Source: Hyphomicrobiales bacterium (GTDB lineage: Bacteria; Pseudomonadota; Alphaproteobacteria; Rhizobiales; Rhizobiaceae). From it: a stretch of DNA of 64,000 bases. Under the pieces are notes generated by a model. It saw only the letters and a list, made by a program, of their open reading frames with translations, did no database searches and had not been told where the DNA came from. Shown piece after piece: positions 7,938 through 17,257 of the stretch. The stretch is taken from contig UCKS01000041.1 in assembly GCA_900473045.1 (NCBI GenBank), positions 199 through 64,198 of the forward strand. The letters are read 5' to 3'. Each line of letters opens with the position of its first letter. Within the stretch, counting starts at the first letter, position 1. A program made the translations under genes and the position numbers.

Positions 7938-8803
7938 TGGATATCAATTCGTCCCACCGTCTGCGCAAGCGCCTCTATTCCCTTGCCCATGTCATCACCT
8001 TATTCGTGGCGATGCTGATCATCTGCCTGCCCGGTTTCTGGATCGTGCTGTCATCGCTGCGCCCGACCGTCGAGATTATGGCAAAACCGCCGGTCTGGAT
8101 CCCGCAGGACCTGTCGCTTGACGCTTACCGCTCGATGTTTTCAGGCGCCGGACAGGGTGGCATTCCGGTCTGGTCCTATTTCCGCAACTCGCTGATCATC
8201 TCGATCACCTCAACCTTCATTGCCCTTGGGATTGGCATGGCCGGTGGCTACGCCTTTGCGCGCTACAAGTTCAAGGCAAAGTCGGCGATCTTCCTCGGCT
8301 TCATGCTCACTCGTGCTGTCCCCGGGATCGCGCTGTCGCTGCCCTTGTTCATGATCTTTGCCCGCACCGGCATTATCGATACGCATTTCGCGCTGATCCT
8401 TACCTATGTTGCGCTCAACGTGCCCTTCACCATCTGGCTGATAGACGGATTCTTCCGGCAGGTGCCGAAAGATCTGGCGGAAGCGGCCCAGATCGACGGT
8501 TGCACGCGCTGGCAGGCCTTCTGGCAGGTGGAGTTTCCGCTGGCAGGCCCCGGCATCGCATCGGCCGGCATCTTTTCTTTCCTGATCTCGTGGAACGAAT
8601 ATGCGCTGGCCTCACAGATCACCCGCTCGGTGAATTCCAAGACGCTGCCGGTCGGCCTGCTCGACTACACCGCCGAGTTCACGATCGACTGGCGTGGCAT
8701 GTGCGCACTGGCGGTCGTGATGATCATCCCGGCGCTGACACTCACCTTCATCATACAAAAGCACCTCGTCTCCGGCCTCACCTTCGGCGCGGTCAAAGGA
8801 TAA
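7937..8803 (+). CDS. sugar ABC transporter permease (MalG/UgpE type)
   Basis: 288 residues from the ATG at 7937; a GTG two codons earlier (7931) is less likely. The inner-membrane protein has about six transmembrane segments, starting with VITLFVAMLIICLPGFWIVL, and the EAA loop EAAQIDGCTRWQAFWQVEFP near residue 185. A C-terminal KHLVSGLTFGAVKG tail is typical of the MalG class. It pairs with the preceding permease and the following ATPase. Confidence 0.92.
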   Translation: MDINSSHRLRKRLYSLAHVITLFVAMLIICLPGFWIVLSSLRPTVEIMAKPPVWIPQDLSLDAYRSMFSGAGQGGIPVWSYFRNSLIISITSTFIALGIGMAGGYAFARYKFKAKSAIFLGFMLTRAVPGIALSLPLFMIFARTGIIDTHFALILTYVALNVPFTIWLIDGFFRQVPKDLAEAAQIDGCTRWQAFWQVEFPLAGPGIASAGIFSFLISWNEYALASQITRSVNSKTLPVGLLDYTAEFTIDWRGMCALAVVMIIPALTLTFIIQKHLVSGLTFGAVKG

Positions 8804-8806
8804 ATC

Positions 8807-9904
8807 ATGGCTCCCGTCAGTCTCAAGAAACTGGTCAAGCGCTACGGCGCGCTGGAAGTGGTGCACGGCATCGACCTGGAAGTGAAGGATCGCGAGTTCA
8901 TCGCCTTGGTCGGCCCGTCCGGCTGCGGAAAATCGACGACGCTGCGGATGATCGCCGGCCTGGAAGATGTCAGTGGCGGCACGATCGAGATTGGTGACAA
9001 TGTCGTCAACGACCTGCCGCCCCGGGCCCGCAACATTTCAATGGTGTTCCAGTCCTATGCGCTCTATCCGCATATGACCGTTGGCGAGAATATGGGCTTT
9101 TCGCTGAAGATCGCCGGGCGCCCGGTCGAGGAAATCAAGGAAAAGGTGGCGGACGCCGCCGCCATTCTTGACCTGTCGCACCTGCTCGAGCGCCGTCCGT
9201 CGCAGCTTTCCGGCGGCCAGCGCCAGCGTGTGGCCATGGGCCGCGCCATCGTCCGGCGTCCGGATGTATTCCTGTTCGATGAGCCGCTGTCCAATCTCGA
9301 TGCCAAGCTGCGCACGCAGGTTCGCACCGAGATCAAAAAGCTGCATGCCCGCATGCAGGCAACGATGATCTATGTCACGCATGACCAGGTTGAGGCGATG
9401 ACGCTATCCGACCGTATCGTCATCATGCGCGATGGCCATATCGAGCAGATCGGCACGCCGGAAGAGGTGTTCAACCGGCCGCTTACCAAGTTCGTTGCAG
9501 GGTTCATCGGTTCGCCGCCGATGAACATGGACGACGTGACAGTGGACGACGGCAAGCTGGTCTTTGCCACCGGCGCCACCCTGCCGATCCCGCCAAAATT
9601 TCGTCAGAGCCTGACCACCGGCCAGAAGGTAACCTTCGGTCTTCGGCCCGACGACTTCTTTCCGACCGGCCATGGCCTGAATTCCGGCGATGCCGAGGCG
9701 GTTGCCCAACTGGAGCTTCCGGTCTCCATCACCGAACCGCTCGGCAATGAGACGCTGGTCTTTGTCGGTTTCAACGGCCGCGATTGGGTGTCGCGCATGC
9801 TCAATCCCCGCCCCCTGCCCTCCGGGCAGAATATCAAGATGAGCTTCGATCTCTCGCAAGCGCACCTGTTCGACCTGACCACCGGCAATAGCCTGGTCGC
9901 CTGA
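8807..9904 (+). CDS. sugar ABC transporter ATPase (MsmK/UgpC type)
   Basis: 365 residues. Walker A GPSGCGKST near residue 37, Q-loop MVFQSYALYPHM, signature LSGGQRQRV, Walker B VFLFDEPLSNLDAKL, and the H-loop VTHDQVEAM. A C-terminal regulatory (TOBE-like) domain follows (FGLRPDDFFPTG, then EPLGNETLVF). It energises import by the two permeases encoded just upstream, 3 bases away. All nucleotide-binding motifs are intact. Confidence 0.95.
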   Translation: MAPVSLKKLVKRYGALEVVHGIDLEVKDREFIALVGPSGCGKSTTLRMIAGLEDVSGGTIEIGDNVVNDLPPRARNISMVFQSYALYPHMTVGENMGFSLKIAGRPVEEIKEKVADAAAILDLSHLLERRPSQLSGGQRQRVAMGRAIVRRPDVFLFDEPLSNLDAKLRTQVRTEIKKLHARMQATMIYVTHDQVEAMTLSDRIVIMRDGHIEQIGTPEEVFNRPLTKFVAGFIGSPPMNMDDVTVDDGKLVFATGATLPIPPKFRQSLTTGQKVTFGLRPDDFFPTGHGLNSGDAEAVAQLELPVSITEPLGNETLVFVGFNGRDWVSRMLNPRPLPSGQNIKMSFDLSQAHLFDLTTGNSLVA

Positions 9905-9914
9905 GGAATTTTTG

Positions 9915-11027
9915 ATGGCCCGTATAGAAAAAATCGAACTGCGCATGGTCGACCTTCAGCCGAAGGTAAAGCGGACCGACGCGATCCAGAGCTTTGTCAG
10001 CCAGGAAACGCCTTTCGTCACAATCACCGATTCCGATGGAGCAACCGGAACCGGCTATAGCTATACGATCGGCACGGGCGGTTCGTCCGTCATGCGGCTT
10101 TTGTCGGACCATCTCGTGCCACTGTTGCTCGGTGCGGATGCCGATTGTATCGAGGCGATCTGGCATAAGCTGGAATTTGCCACGCACGCAACTACGATCG
10201 GCCCGATCACGGCGCTGGCGCTTGCTGCCGTCGATACCGCACTTTGGGACCTGCGGGCGAAAAAGCAACATCTTCCCTTATGGAAGCTAGCCGGCGGCGC
10301 GCGTGACCGTTGCCCACTCTACACGACCGAGGGCGGCTGGCTGCACATCGACAAGCAGGATTTGGTCGATGATGCGCTGCAGGCCAAGGCAAAAGGCTTT
10401 TCCGGCTCCAAGATCAAGATCGGCCGTCCGCACGGCTCCGAAGACTACGACCGGCTGTCGGCGGTGCGCGCCGCCGTTGGTCCGGCTTTCGAGATCATGA
10501 CCGATTGCAACCAGGGTTTTGCCATCGATGAAGCCATCCGGCGCGTCGGGCGTTTGCAGGAACTCGATCTCGCCTGGATTGAAGAACCACTTCCGGCTGA
10601 CGATCTCGACGGACATATCCGGCTGTCGCGTTCGACCACGACGCCAATCGCGGTCGGTGAATCGATGTATTCGATCCGCCATTTCCGTGAATATATGCAG
10701 AAAGGTGCCTGCTCGACCGTCCAGGTCGACGTCGCCCGCATCGGCGGCATCACGCCTTGGCTGAAGGTCGCGCATGCGGCCGAAGCGTTCAACATTCCCG
10801 TCTGCCCGCATTTCCTGATGGAACTGCATGTCAGCCTGGTTTGCGCGGTACAGAATGGCAAATATGTCGAGTATATTCCCCAGCTCGACGATTTGACGGA
10901 CAAGCGCATGGAGATCGTCGATGGCCAGGCACTCGCCCCATCCGAACCCGGCATCGGCATTTCCTGGGACTGGGATGCGGTCAAATCGCGCTCGGTGGAG
11001 GAATTCACCCGTGAATTCCGGGCCTGA
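9915..11027 (+). CDS. enolase-superfamily enzyme (mandelate racemase/muconate lactonizing type)
   Basis: 370 residues. The ATG at 9915 directly follows an in-frame TTG. The capping domain is followed by a barrel with KIKIG (KxK base), MTDCNQGF (metal Asp), WIEEPLPADD (metal Glu), AVGESMY (metal Glu) and CPHFLMELH (His base), the arrangement of mandelate racemase-group acid-sugar dehydratases. It differs from the second enolase-superfamily gene (14591-15868), so it probably acts on another acid sugar or epimer. It lies between the transporter ATPase and a mutarotase gene. Confidence 0.88.
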   Translation: MARIEKIELRMVDLQPKVKRTDAIQSFVSQETPFVTITDSDGATGTGYSYTIGTGGSSVMRLLSDHLVPLLLGADADCIEAIWHKLEFATHATTIGPITALALAAVDTALWDLRAKKQHLPLWKLAGGARDRCPLYTTEGGWLHIDKQDLVDDALQAKAKGFSGSKIKIGRPHGSEDYDRLSAVRAAVGPAFEIMTDCNQGFAIDEAIRRVGRLQELDLAWIEEPLPADDLDGHIRLSRSTTTPIAVGESMYSIRHFREYMQKGACSTVQVDVARIGGITPWLKVAHAAEAFNIPVCPHFLMELHVSLVCAVQNGKYVEYIPQLDDLTDKRMEIVDGQALAPSEPGIGISWDWDAVKSRSVEEFTREFRA

Positions 11028-11039
11028 CGGGAGACGGTT

Positions 11040-11369
11040 ATGCAGCGCATGAGCATGGTGATCGGGCTTGAGCCGACCAAGATCGTTGAATACCGGCAGC
11101 TGCATGCCGCCGTGTGGCCGGAAATCCTTGCCCTGATCTCCGACTGCAACATCAGCAACTATTCGATTTTCCTCAAGGAGCCGGAAAACCTGTTGTTCGG
11201 TTATTGGGAATATATTGGCAGCGATTTCGAGGCCGACATGGCGAAGATGGCGGCGCATCCGAAAAACCAGGAATGGTGGTCGGTCTGCATGCCCTGCCAG
11301 AAGCCGCTTTCTACGCGCAACGACGGCGAGTGGTGGGCGATGATGGAAGAGGTTTTCCATCATGACTGA
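11040..11369 (+). CDS. L-rhamnose/L-fucose mutarotase family protein
   Basis: 109 residues, the typical size of the RhaM-like dimeric alpha/beta barrel. Family features: MVIGLEPTKIVEYRQLHAAVW at the start (with the His before AAVWPEI), NYSIFLKEPENLLFGYWEY, and a WWSVCMPCQKPL stretch near the end. These enzymes interconvert anomers of 6-deoxy-hexoses, speeding supply to the next enzyme. The stop overlaps the following oxidoreductase by 8 bases. L-fucose is the likely sugar given the neighbouring genes, but rhamnose is possible. Confidence 0.85.
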   Translation: MQRMSMVIGLEPTKIVEYRQLHAAVWPEILALISDCNISNYSIFLKEPENLLFGYWEYIGSDFEADMAKMAAHPKNQEWWSVCMPCQKPLSTRNDGEWWAMMEEVFHHD

Positions 11370-12447
11370 GCCTTTCGATCCCACGACGCTTCGCCAATGG
11401 TGGCCAAAACCCGCCGCGCCGCGCCCCATCGTCATTTTCGGTGCCGGCAGCATCGTCGGCGATGCCCATCTGCCTGCCTACAGGAACGCCGGTTTCCCGG
11501 TCGCCGGTCTCTACGATCCAAATGCTGACAAAGCGCGCGCACTGAAAGAAACCTGGGGTATCCGCAGCTTTTCCAGTGAAGATGAAGCGCTAGCGGTGAA
11601 AGATGCTGTCTTTGATCTCGCGACGCCGCCTGCAACACATGCTGCGATCCTGTCGAAACTGCCCTCTGGCTCTGCTGCACTCATTCAGAAGCCAATGGGC
11701 TCGGATCTTGCGGCAGCGACGGAAATCCTCAATATCTGCCGCGCCGGGCAGTTGAAGGCTGCGGTCAATTTCCAGCTGCGCTTCGCACCGATGATGCTGG
11801 CCTTGAAGGACGCGGTCGAGCGCGGGGTCCTTGGCGAAATCGTCGATTTCGATGCCTGGCTGGCACTGGCGACGCCGTGGGGTCTGTGGCCCTTCCTTAA
11901 AGGTCTGCCGCGCATCGAGATTGCCATGCATTCCATCCATTACCTGGATTTCATTCGCGGTCTGATCGGCAATCCGCTCGGAGTGCACGCCAAGACCATC
12001 GGCCATCCGAACCATGACGTTGCGCAGACCCGTACGGCGGCCATTCTCGACTATGGCGACAGGCTGCGCTGCGTCCTCTCGGTCAATCACGACCATGATT
12101 TCGGCCGCAAGTTCCAGGCCTGCGAGTTCCGCATTTCAGGCACCAAGGGCGCCGCCTATATCAAGCTTGGCGTCAATCTCGACTATCCGCGCGGTGAACC
12201 GGACGAGCTCTGGATCCGTCCGGCCGGTGGTGAGGAATGGATCTATGTGCCGCTGCAAGGCGCATGGTTTCCCGATGCCTTCGCCAATCGCATGGCCAAC
12301 CTGCAGCGCTTTGCCGCGGGAGAGGACGATGTCCTGGTCGGCTCCGTCGAGGATGCCTGGCAGACCATGGCGCTGGTCGAAGCCGCCTATCAATCCAGCG
12401 CGCAACCAGCGACCCCAATTGCGCCGCTACCGGGACTGGAATCTTGA
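11362..12447 (+). CDS. Gfo/Idh/MocA family oxidoreductase
   Basis: 361 residues. The N-terminal Rossmann fold starts after about 20 residues with [18 protein letters not shown]; the [11 protein letters not shown] segment and QKPMGSDL (equivalent of the EKP motif) follow. The C-terminal alpha/beta domain contains [18 protein letters not shown] and [14 protein letters not shown], in which a catalytic His is expected. A sugar or inositol-type NAD(P)-dependent dehydrogenase; it may supply the first oxidation of the sugar, since no obvious L-fucose dehydrogenase is present. It overlaps both neighbours. Confidence 0.88.
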   Translation: MTEPFDPTTLRQWWPKPAAPRPIVIFGAGSIVGDAHLPAYRNAGFPVAGLYDPNADKARALKETWGIRSFSSEDEALAVKDAVFDLATPPATHAAILSKLPSGSAALIQKPMGSDLAAATEILNICRAGQLKAAVNFQLRFAPMMLALKDAVERGVLGEIVDFDAWLALATPWGLWPFLKGLPRIEIAMHSIHYLDFIRGLIGNPLGVHAKTIGHPNHDVAQTRTAAILDYGDRLRCVLSVNHDHDFGRKFQACEFRISGTKGAAYIKLGVNLDYPRGEPDELWIRPAGGEEWIYVPLQGAWFPDAFANRMANLQRFAAGEDDVLVGSVEDAWQTMALVEAAYQSSAQPATPIAPLPGLES

Positions 12448-12893
12448 GCGAACAGATCATCCATTTCGAAGCTTATGAACTCGGCTCGATCAGGCTGACC
12501 ACCGGCCGCACGATCACCGAGACTGATTTCGTCGTCCATGCCGGCCATACCGGCGATTTCTTTCCGCATCACATGGATGCGGAATTCGCCAAAACCCTGC
12601 CGGGCGGCCAGCGCATCGCCCATGGCACGATGATCTTTTCCATCGGCGTCGGCCTCACCGCATCGCTGATCAATCCGGTCGCATTTTCTTATGGCTATGA
12701 CCGATTGCGGTTTGTCCGTCCGGTCCACATTGGTGATACGATCCGCACGCGCGTCACGATCGCGGCCAAGGACGACGACCCGAAACGGCCGGCGTCCGGC
12801 CGCGTCACCGAACGCTGCGAAGTCATCAACCAACGCGACGAAGTCGTGCTCGCCGCCGATCACATTCTTATCGTCGAACGCAAGAAAACCTAA
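12444..12893 (+). CDS. MaoC-fold hydratase
   Basis: 149 residues from a TTG at 12444 that overlaps the previous stop (TTGA) after a GGGACTGGA ribosome-binding region; the frame is open upstream inside the oxidoreductase gene. The motif [13 protein letters not shown] keeps the Asp and His expected of MaoC (R)-hydratases, and [18 protein letters not shown] and [20 protein letters not shown] complete the hot-dog fold. It probably hydrates or dehydrates an enoyl-CoA. The related copy at 887-1441 lacks the His, so this one is the likely catalytic member. Confidence 0.85.
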   Translation: MSEQIIHFEAYELGSIRLTTGRTITETDFVVHAGHTGDFFPHHMDAEFAKTLPGGQRIAHGTMIFSIGVGLTASLINPVAFSYGYDRLRFVRPVHIGDTIRTRVTIAAKDDDPKRPASGRVTERCEVINQRDEVVLAADHILIVERKKT

Positions 12894-12907
12894 AAGAGGC
12901 CAATGAC

Positions 12908-13642
12908 ATGACCGCCAATCTCACCGGCAAGAAAGTCCTGATCACCGCTGCGGCGCAAGGCATAGGCCAGGCGTCTGCCCTCGCCTTCGCTCGCGCCGGT
13001 GCGATTGTCCACGCCACCGACATCAACGTCGAAGCGCTTGCCGCTCTGGACAAGGAAGGGGGGATCTCCACCCACATTCTCAATGTGCTGGAGGCAGATG
13101 CCGTTTCAACGTTGGTTGCGGAGATCGGCGACATTGATGTGCTGTTCAACTGCGCCGGTGTCGTTCACGGCGGATCTGTTCTGGAGATGAAGGATAGCGA
13201 TCTCGAATTCGCCTTCGATCTTAACGTCAAGGCGATGATCCGGACCATCCGCGCCGTTCTGCCCGGCATGCTGGCGCGCGGTGACGGTTCGATCGTCAAC
13301 ATGTCGTCGGTCGCCTCCAGCATCAAGGGCGTGCCGAACCGCTTCGCCTATGGCGTCACCAAGGCTGCCGTGATTGGCCTGACCAAGGCCGTTGCCGCCG
13401 ATTATGTTGCGCAGGGCATCCGCTGCAACGCCATTTGCCCCGGCACGGTTGAAAGCCCGTCGCTGCAGGAGCGCATGCGCTCGCAGGGCGACTATGATAC
13501 CGCCCGAGCCGCCTTCATTGCCCGTCAGCCGATGGGCCGGCTTGGCACGCTGGAAGAGATCGCCGACCTCGCCGTCTATCTTGCCGGCGCCACATATACG
13601 ACCGGCCAGGCCTACGCCATTGACGGTGGCTGGACGATCTGA
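12908..13642 (+). CDS. SDR dehydrogenase, 2-keto-3-deoxy-L-fuconate dehydrogenase-like
   Basis: 244 residues, classical short-chain dehydrogenase. Cofactor motif ITAAAQGIGQ near residue 12, acidic residue in ATDIN (NAD preference), NCAGV, the Ser of NMSSVASSIKGV, and the catalytic YGVTK. GIRCNAICPGTVESPSLQER matches the subgroup that includes 2-keto-3-deoxy-L-fuconate 4-dehydrogenase. It is expected to oxidise the fuconate dehydratase product to the 2,4-diketo acid, which the next gene's hydrolase would cleave. Confidence 0.88.
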   Translation: MTANLTGKKVLITAAAQGIGQASALAFARAGAIVHATDINVEALAALDKEGGISTHILNVLEADAVSTLVAEIGDIDVLFNCAGVVHGGSVLEMKDSDLEFAFDLNVKAMIRTIRAVLPGMLARGDGSIVNMSSVASSIKGVPNRFAYGVTKAAVIGLTKAVAADYVAQGIRCNAICPGTVESPSLQERMRSQGDYDTARAAFIARQPMGRLGTLEEIADLAVYLAGATYTTGQAYAIDGGWTI

Positions 13643-13659
13643 AAACAGGAAACACGCTC

Positions 13660-14505
13660 ATGAAACTTCTTCGCTATGGCGCACCTGGCGCTGAAAAACC
13701 GGCCATTCTCGACGCTGACGGCGCAATCCGCGACCTTTCCGGCCATGTCTCCGATATCGGCGGCAAGGACATCGATCCTGCGGCACTTGCTGCGCTGGCT
13801 AAGCTCGATCCGGCCAGCCTTCCGCTGGTCGCCGGCACGCCGCGCATCGGTCCCTGCGTTGCCGGCACCGGCAAATTCATCTGCATCGGCCTCAACTATG
13901 CCGACCATGCTGCAGAATCCGGCATGGCGGTGCCCCCAGAACCCGTCGTCTTCATGAAGGCGACGTCAGCAATCGTCGGCCCCAATGATGATCTGCTGAT
14001 CCCGCGCGGCTCGGAAAAGACTGACTGGGAAGTGGAACTCGGTGTCGTCATCGGCAAGACCGCCAAATACGTCTCTGAACCCGACGCCCTCGATTATGTC
14101 GCCGGCTATTGCACCGTCCACGACGTCTCCGAACGCGCCTTCCAGATCGAGCGCTCCGGCCAGTGGACCAAAGGCAAGTCCTGCGACACGTTCGGTCCAA
14201 TCGGCCCGTGGCTGGTGACGAAGGACGAAGTCGCCGATCCGCAAAACCTCGGGCTCTGGCTGAAGGTCAACGGCGAAACCGTGCAGAACGGCACCACGAA
14301 GACCATGGTCTATGGCGCTGCCTTCCTGGTTTCCTATCTCAGCCAGTTCATGTCGCTGCATCCCGGCGACATTATATCCACCGGCACCCCTCCCGGCGTC
14401 GGCATGGGCATGAAGCCGCCGCGCTACCTGAAACCCGGCGATGTCGTCGAACTCGGCATCGAGGGTCTCGGAAGCCAGAAGCAAACAACACGGGCAGATA
14501 TCTGA
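13660..14505 (+). CDS. fumarylacetoacetate hydrolase family protein (2,4-diketo-3-deoxy-L-fuconate hydrolase-like)
   Basis: 281 residues. After an N-terminal arm the FAH domain begins at CIGLNYADHAAESG (about residue 72). Metal ligands are in DWEVELGVVIG and the following HDVSERAFQIERSGQW segment; later GPIGPWLVTKDE and ISTGTPPGVGMGM are family signatures. Such enzymes split C-C bonds of diketo acids. In the L-fucose pathway the products would be pyruvate and L-lactate. It follows the SDR by 17 bases and precedes the fuconate dehydratase homologue. Confidence 0.88.
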   Translation: MKLLRYGAPGAEKPAILDADGAIRDLSGHVSDIGGKDIDPAALAALAKLDPASLPLVAGTPRIGPCVAGTGKFICIGLNYADHAAESGMAVPPEPVVFMKATSAIVGPNDDLLIPRGSEKTDWEVELGVVIGKTAKYVSEPDALDYVAGYCTVHDVSERAFQIERSGQWTKGKSCDTFGPIGPWLVTKDEVADPQNLGLWLKVNGETVQNGTTKTMVYGAAFLVSYLSQFMSLHPGDIISTGTPPGVGMGMKPPRYLKPGDVVELGIEGLGSQKQTTRADI

Positions 14506-14590
14506 GGTTTTTGGCCGGCATAGCGCCTTGCTTGCGCCGGCCAATTCCCAAGACGATAGCCTTGCCGTCCTACCTTTTCGGAGTAAACCC

Positions 14591-15868
14591 ATGACCCGCA
14601 TCACCGATCTCCGTGTGTTCGACCTGCGCTTCCCCACCTCGCAAAGCCTTGATGGTTCGGATGCGATGAACCCTGATCCGGATTATTCCGCCGCTTACGT
14701 CATTCTGGACACCGACTGGGATGGACTTTCGGGCCACGGCCTGACCTTCACCATCGGCCGTGGTAACGAGATCTGCTGCGCGGCAATCAATGCGATGAAG
14801 CATCTGGTCGTTGGAACCGAACTTTCTGACATCCTTTCTCATCCCGGCAAATACTGGCGGCATCTGACCGGCGACAGCCAGTTGCGCTGGATCGGCCCCG
14901 ACAAGGGCGCCATGCATCTCGCCACCGGCGCCGTCGTCAATGCAGTCTGGGACCTGCTCGCCAAGCAGGCGGGAAAACCCGTCTGGCGGCTCATCGCCGA
15001 CATGCCGGCCGAAGAGATCGCTGATATCGTCGACTATCGCTACCTCACCGATGTGCTGACCCGCGACGAGGCCGTCGCTATCCTCAAGCGCGCTGAAGCC
15101 GGCAAGGCCGCGCGCATCACGACGCTCGAGGCCGAGGGATATGCCTGCTACACGACATCGGCCGGTTGGCTAGGTTATGACGACGAAAAGCTGCGGCGCC
15201 TCTGCCAAGAAGCGATTGATACCGGTTTCAACCACGTCAAGATGAAGGTCGGGCGCGATCTTGAAGACGATATCCGCCGCCTGCGTATCGCTCGTGACGT
15301 CATCGGCCCGGATCGTTACCTGATGATCGACGCCAATCAGGTTTGGGAAGTCGACGAGGCCATCGATTGGGTCAACAAGCTTGCCTTCGCCAAGCCATTC
15401 TTCATCGAGGAGCCGACCAGCCCCGACGACGTGGCCGGGCACCGCAAGATCCGCGCGGGCATCGGCGCGGTCAAGGTCGCGACCGGTGAGATGTGCCAGA
15501 ACCGCATCATGTTCAAGCAGTTCATCGCCGAGGGTGCGATCGATATCGTCCAGATCGATTCATGCCGTATGGGCGGGTTGAACGAGGTTCTGGCGGTTCT
15601 TCTGATCGCAGCCAAATATGACCTGCCGGTCTGGCCGCATGCTGGTGGCGTCGGCCTTTGTGAATATGTCCAGCATCTGTCGATGATCGACTATGTCGCC
15701 GTGTCCGGCACCAAGGACGGCCGCGTGATCGAGTATGTCGACCATCTGCACGAGCATTTCCTCGAGCCCTGCATCATTGAAAATGCTGCTTATATGCCAC
15801 CAAAGGCCGCAGGATTCTCGATCGAAATGAAGACTGCATCGATCGAGCAATACCTGTTCAAGGGATGA
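14591..15868 (+). CDS. L-fuconate dehydratase homologue (enolase superfamily)
   Basis: 425 residues from the ATG at 14591 with a GGAGTAA ribosome-binding site; the open frame upstream overlaps the FAH gene and is not used. It has the longer build of L-fuconate dehydratases: SLDGSDAMNPDPDYSAAYV near the N-terminus, HVKMKVGRDLEDD (catalytic Lys), MIDANQVW (Asp), FIEEPTSPDD (Glu), VATGEMCQNR (Glu) and WPHAGGVGLCEYVQHL (His). It would convert L-fuconate to 2-keto-3-deoxy-L-fuconate. Last gene of the operon, followed by a strong hairpin. Confidence 0.9.
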   Translation: MTRITDLRVFDLRFPTSQSLDGSDAMNPDPDYSAAYVILDTDWDGLSGHGLTFTIGRGNEICCAAINAMKHLVVGTELSDILSHPGKYWRHLTGDSQLRWIGPDKGAMHLATGAVVNAVWDLLAKQAGKPVWRLIADMPAEEIADIVDYRYLTDVLTRDEAVAILKRAEAGKAARITTLEAEGYACYTTSAGWLGYDDEKLRRLCQEAIDTGFNHVKMKVGRDLEDDIRRLRIARDVIGPDRYLMIDANQVWEVDEAIDWVNKLAFAKPFFIEEPTSPDDVAGHRKIRAGIGAVKVATGEMCQNRIMFKQFIAEGAIDIVQIDSCRMGGLNEVLAVLLIAAKYDLPVWPHAGGVGLCEYVQHLSMIDYVAVSGTKDGRVIEYVDHLHEHFLEPCIIENAAYMPPKAAGFSIEMKTASIEQYLFKG

Positions 15869-15870
15869 AT

Positions 15871-15897
15871 AATGGCGGGCGTTGCCACGCCCGCCAT
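15871..15897. terminator. hairpin terminator between convergent genes
   Basis: GGCGGGCGT (15874-15882) and ACGCCCGCC (15887-15895), extended by A-T pairs, form a stem with a TGCC loop right after the operon's last stop and just before the stop of the convergent methyltransferase gene. Confidence 0.65.
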
Positions 15898-15907
15898 CAA
15901 GCTAGTT

Positions 15908-16951
15908 TTAGCTGTGCTTCCGGATGATGCCGTAAACGATATGCCGGTTTTCACCGAATTCCACACGGGCCTCGACCGCATTGCGGTCGGCGCTGGCGTT
16001 GATGATGTTCCACATTTCCACATCCGAACGCAGCAGCAGCGCCCAGTTCATGAAGGTTTCCATGTAGCCGTCATCATCGACGTCGCGCGAAAAATTCGCG
16101 AATAGAAAGACGCCGTTCGGCTTCAACATGTCCAGGCAAGTCTGCGTGAGCTTGATTGCCACCTTGTCGGCCAGGTAATCGTAGAGCCCCGCCGCATAAA
16201 TGAAATCGAACTTGCCGAGCGTGTGCGATTTCGTCAGCAAGCCGCGAACGGAACCATCAATCGCCTCGACACATGTGCCGTTAAAATCACGGATCATCGA
16301 ACCGACGCTCAGTGGGTCTTGATCAAGGGCCACCCAACGCTTTATCCGCTTTTCCCGAAGGGCGACCGAGTTGTCGGCTTCGCGCAGATGGCCGGCGGCT
16401 ACAGTCAGGATTTCCGTTCCTGGGCCTTTTTCATTTGCAATTTCATCGACATAACGTGTCAGAAGATCGCGCCGCTCCCGCACCGCCACCGGTGACGGCG
16501 ACTGGCTGGTGTAGCCGTAGAGCTCCTTGCCAAGCGGCGAAGCCTTGGCGATTTCGCCGTCAACGCTCGGGTGACCATAGATGAAGTCGATCAGTTGAGC
16601 ATCGCCGGAATAGCCGCGCGGCTTCATGAACGACCAGCGCGTGAAGGGGTCCTCATGGAAGAAATCCGCGACCGGATGGTTCTGAACAATCGGAATCAGT
16701 TCCTGCCAGACATTGTGATGATACCTGCGACGCGTCTCATGAAGCGTGCCAATCAGGCGATGGATGATCACCGCCGGATCCTGATCTTCCTGGATCTGCT
16801 GCTGCGCAATCTTCAACGCCAGCGCAACTTCTACGCGGCCAGTCGCCAGCTGCTCGTAATGGAGATCGGTTTGAGAGGAAGACAGTTCGTTTGTGATGGC
16901 CGCAGGGGTGATCAGGCTTTCGCCGTCAAAAGCAATCTTGATTTGGGTCAC
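15908..16951 (-). CDS. class I SAM-dependent methyltransferase-like protein
   Basis: About 347 residues from a GTG at 16951 preceded by GAGG; an ATG at 17032 in the same frame is the alternative. The N-terminal half is helical (ALKIAQQQIQEDQDPAVIIH). Then FMKPRGYSGDAQLIDFIYG and the SAM fold: EILTVAAGHLREAD (motif I), WVALDQDPLSVG with an acidic residue, FDFIYAAGLYDYLAD, and MLKPNGVFLFANFS. Similar proteins are often annotated as extracellular-factor (3-hydroxypalmitate methyl ester) biosynthesis methyltransferases, but the substrate is unknown. It is divergent from a GGDEF-EAL gene, hinting at a signalling role. Confidence 0.75.
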   Translation of the reverse strand: MTQIKIAFDGESLITPAAITNELSSSQTDLHYEQLATGRVEVALALKIAQQQIQEDQDPAVIIHRLIGTLHETRRRYHHNVWQELIPIVQNHPVADFFHEDPFTRWSFMKPRGYSGDAQLIDFIYGHPSVDGEIAKASPLGKELYGYTSQSPSPVAVRERRDLLTRYVDEIANEKGPGTEILTVAAGHLREADNSVALREKRIKRWVALDQDPLSVGSMIRDFNGTCVEAIDGSVRGLLTKSHTLGKFDFIYAAGLYDYLADKVAIKLTQTCLDMLKPNGVFLFANFSRDVDDDGYMETFMNWALLLRSDVEMWNIINASADRNAVEARVEFGENRHIVYGIIRKHS

Positions 16952-17257
16952 TCGAGCCTCATGCGTTAACAGATCATTAACATTATGGGGAAAAACGAGT
17001 GCAGTGCCAATCAAAATTGCACGTATCCGCATGGCATGGTTAACGCGCTCGCGTATCAGTTGGTTCTATCGAACGAACTCGCTAACCTTCCGCAAATTCA
17101 GGAAAACTTAATGTACGTCCAATATTGTGCCGAAAAGTGCTGCCTTCTATTGATAGGCTTCCTCTGCGCTATGCACGTACGAATGCTGCGTGCAATGGAA
17201 GTCGCCAGAAGAGCAGTGCAAGGGCCGAAGGACGCGACGCAACCCCATGGAACGTGC

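Noticed and set aside
15908-17032. Full-length methyltransferase frame starting at the ATG at 17032
   Set aside because: The first 27 codons do not look like family sequence and have no ribosome-binding site, while a GTG at 16951 has GAGG in front. The shorter version is preferred but not certain.
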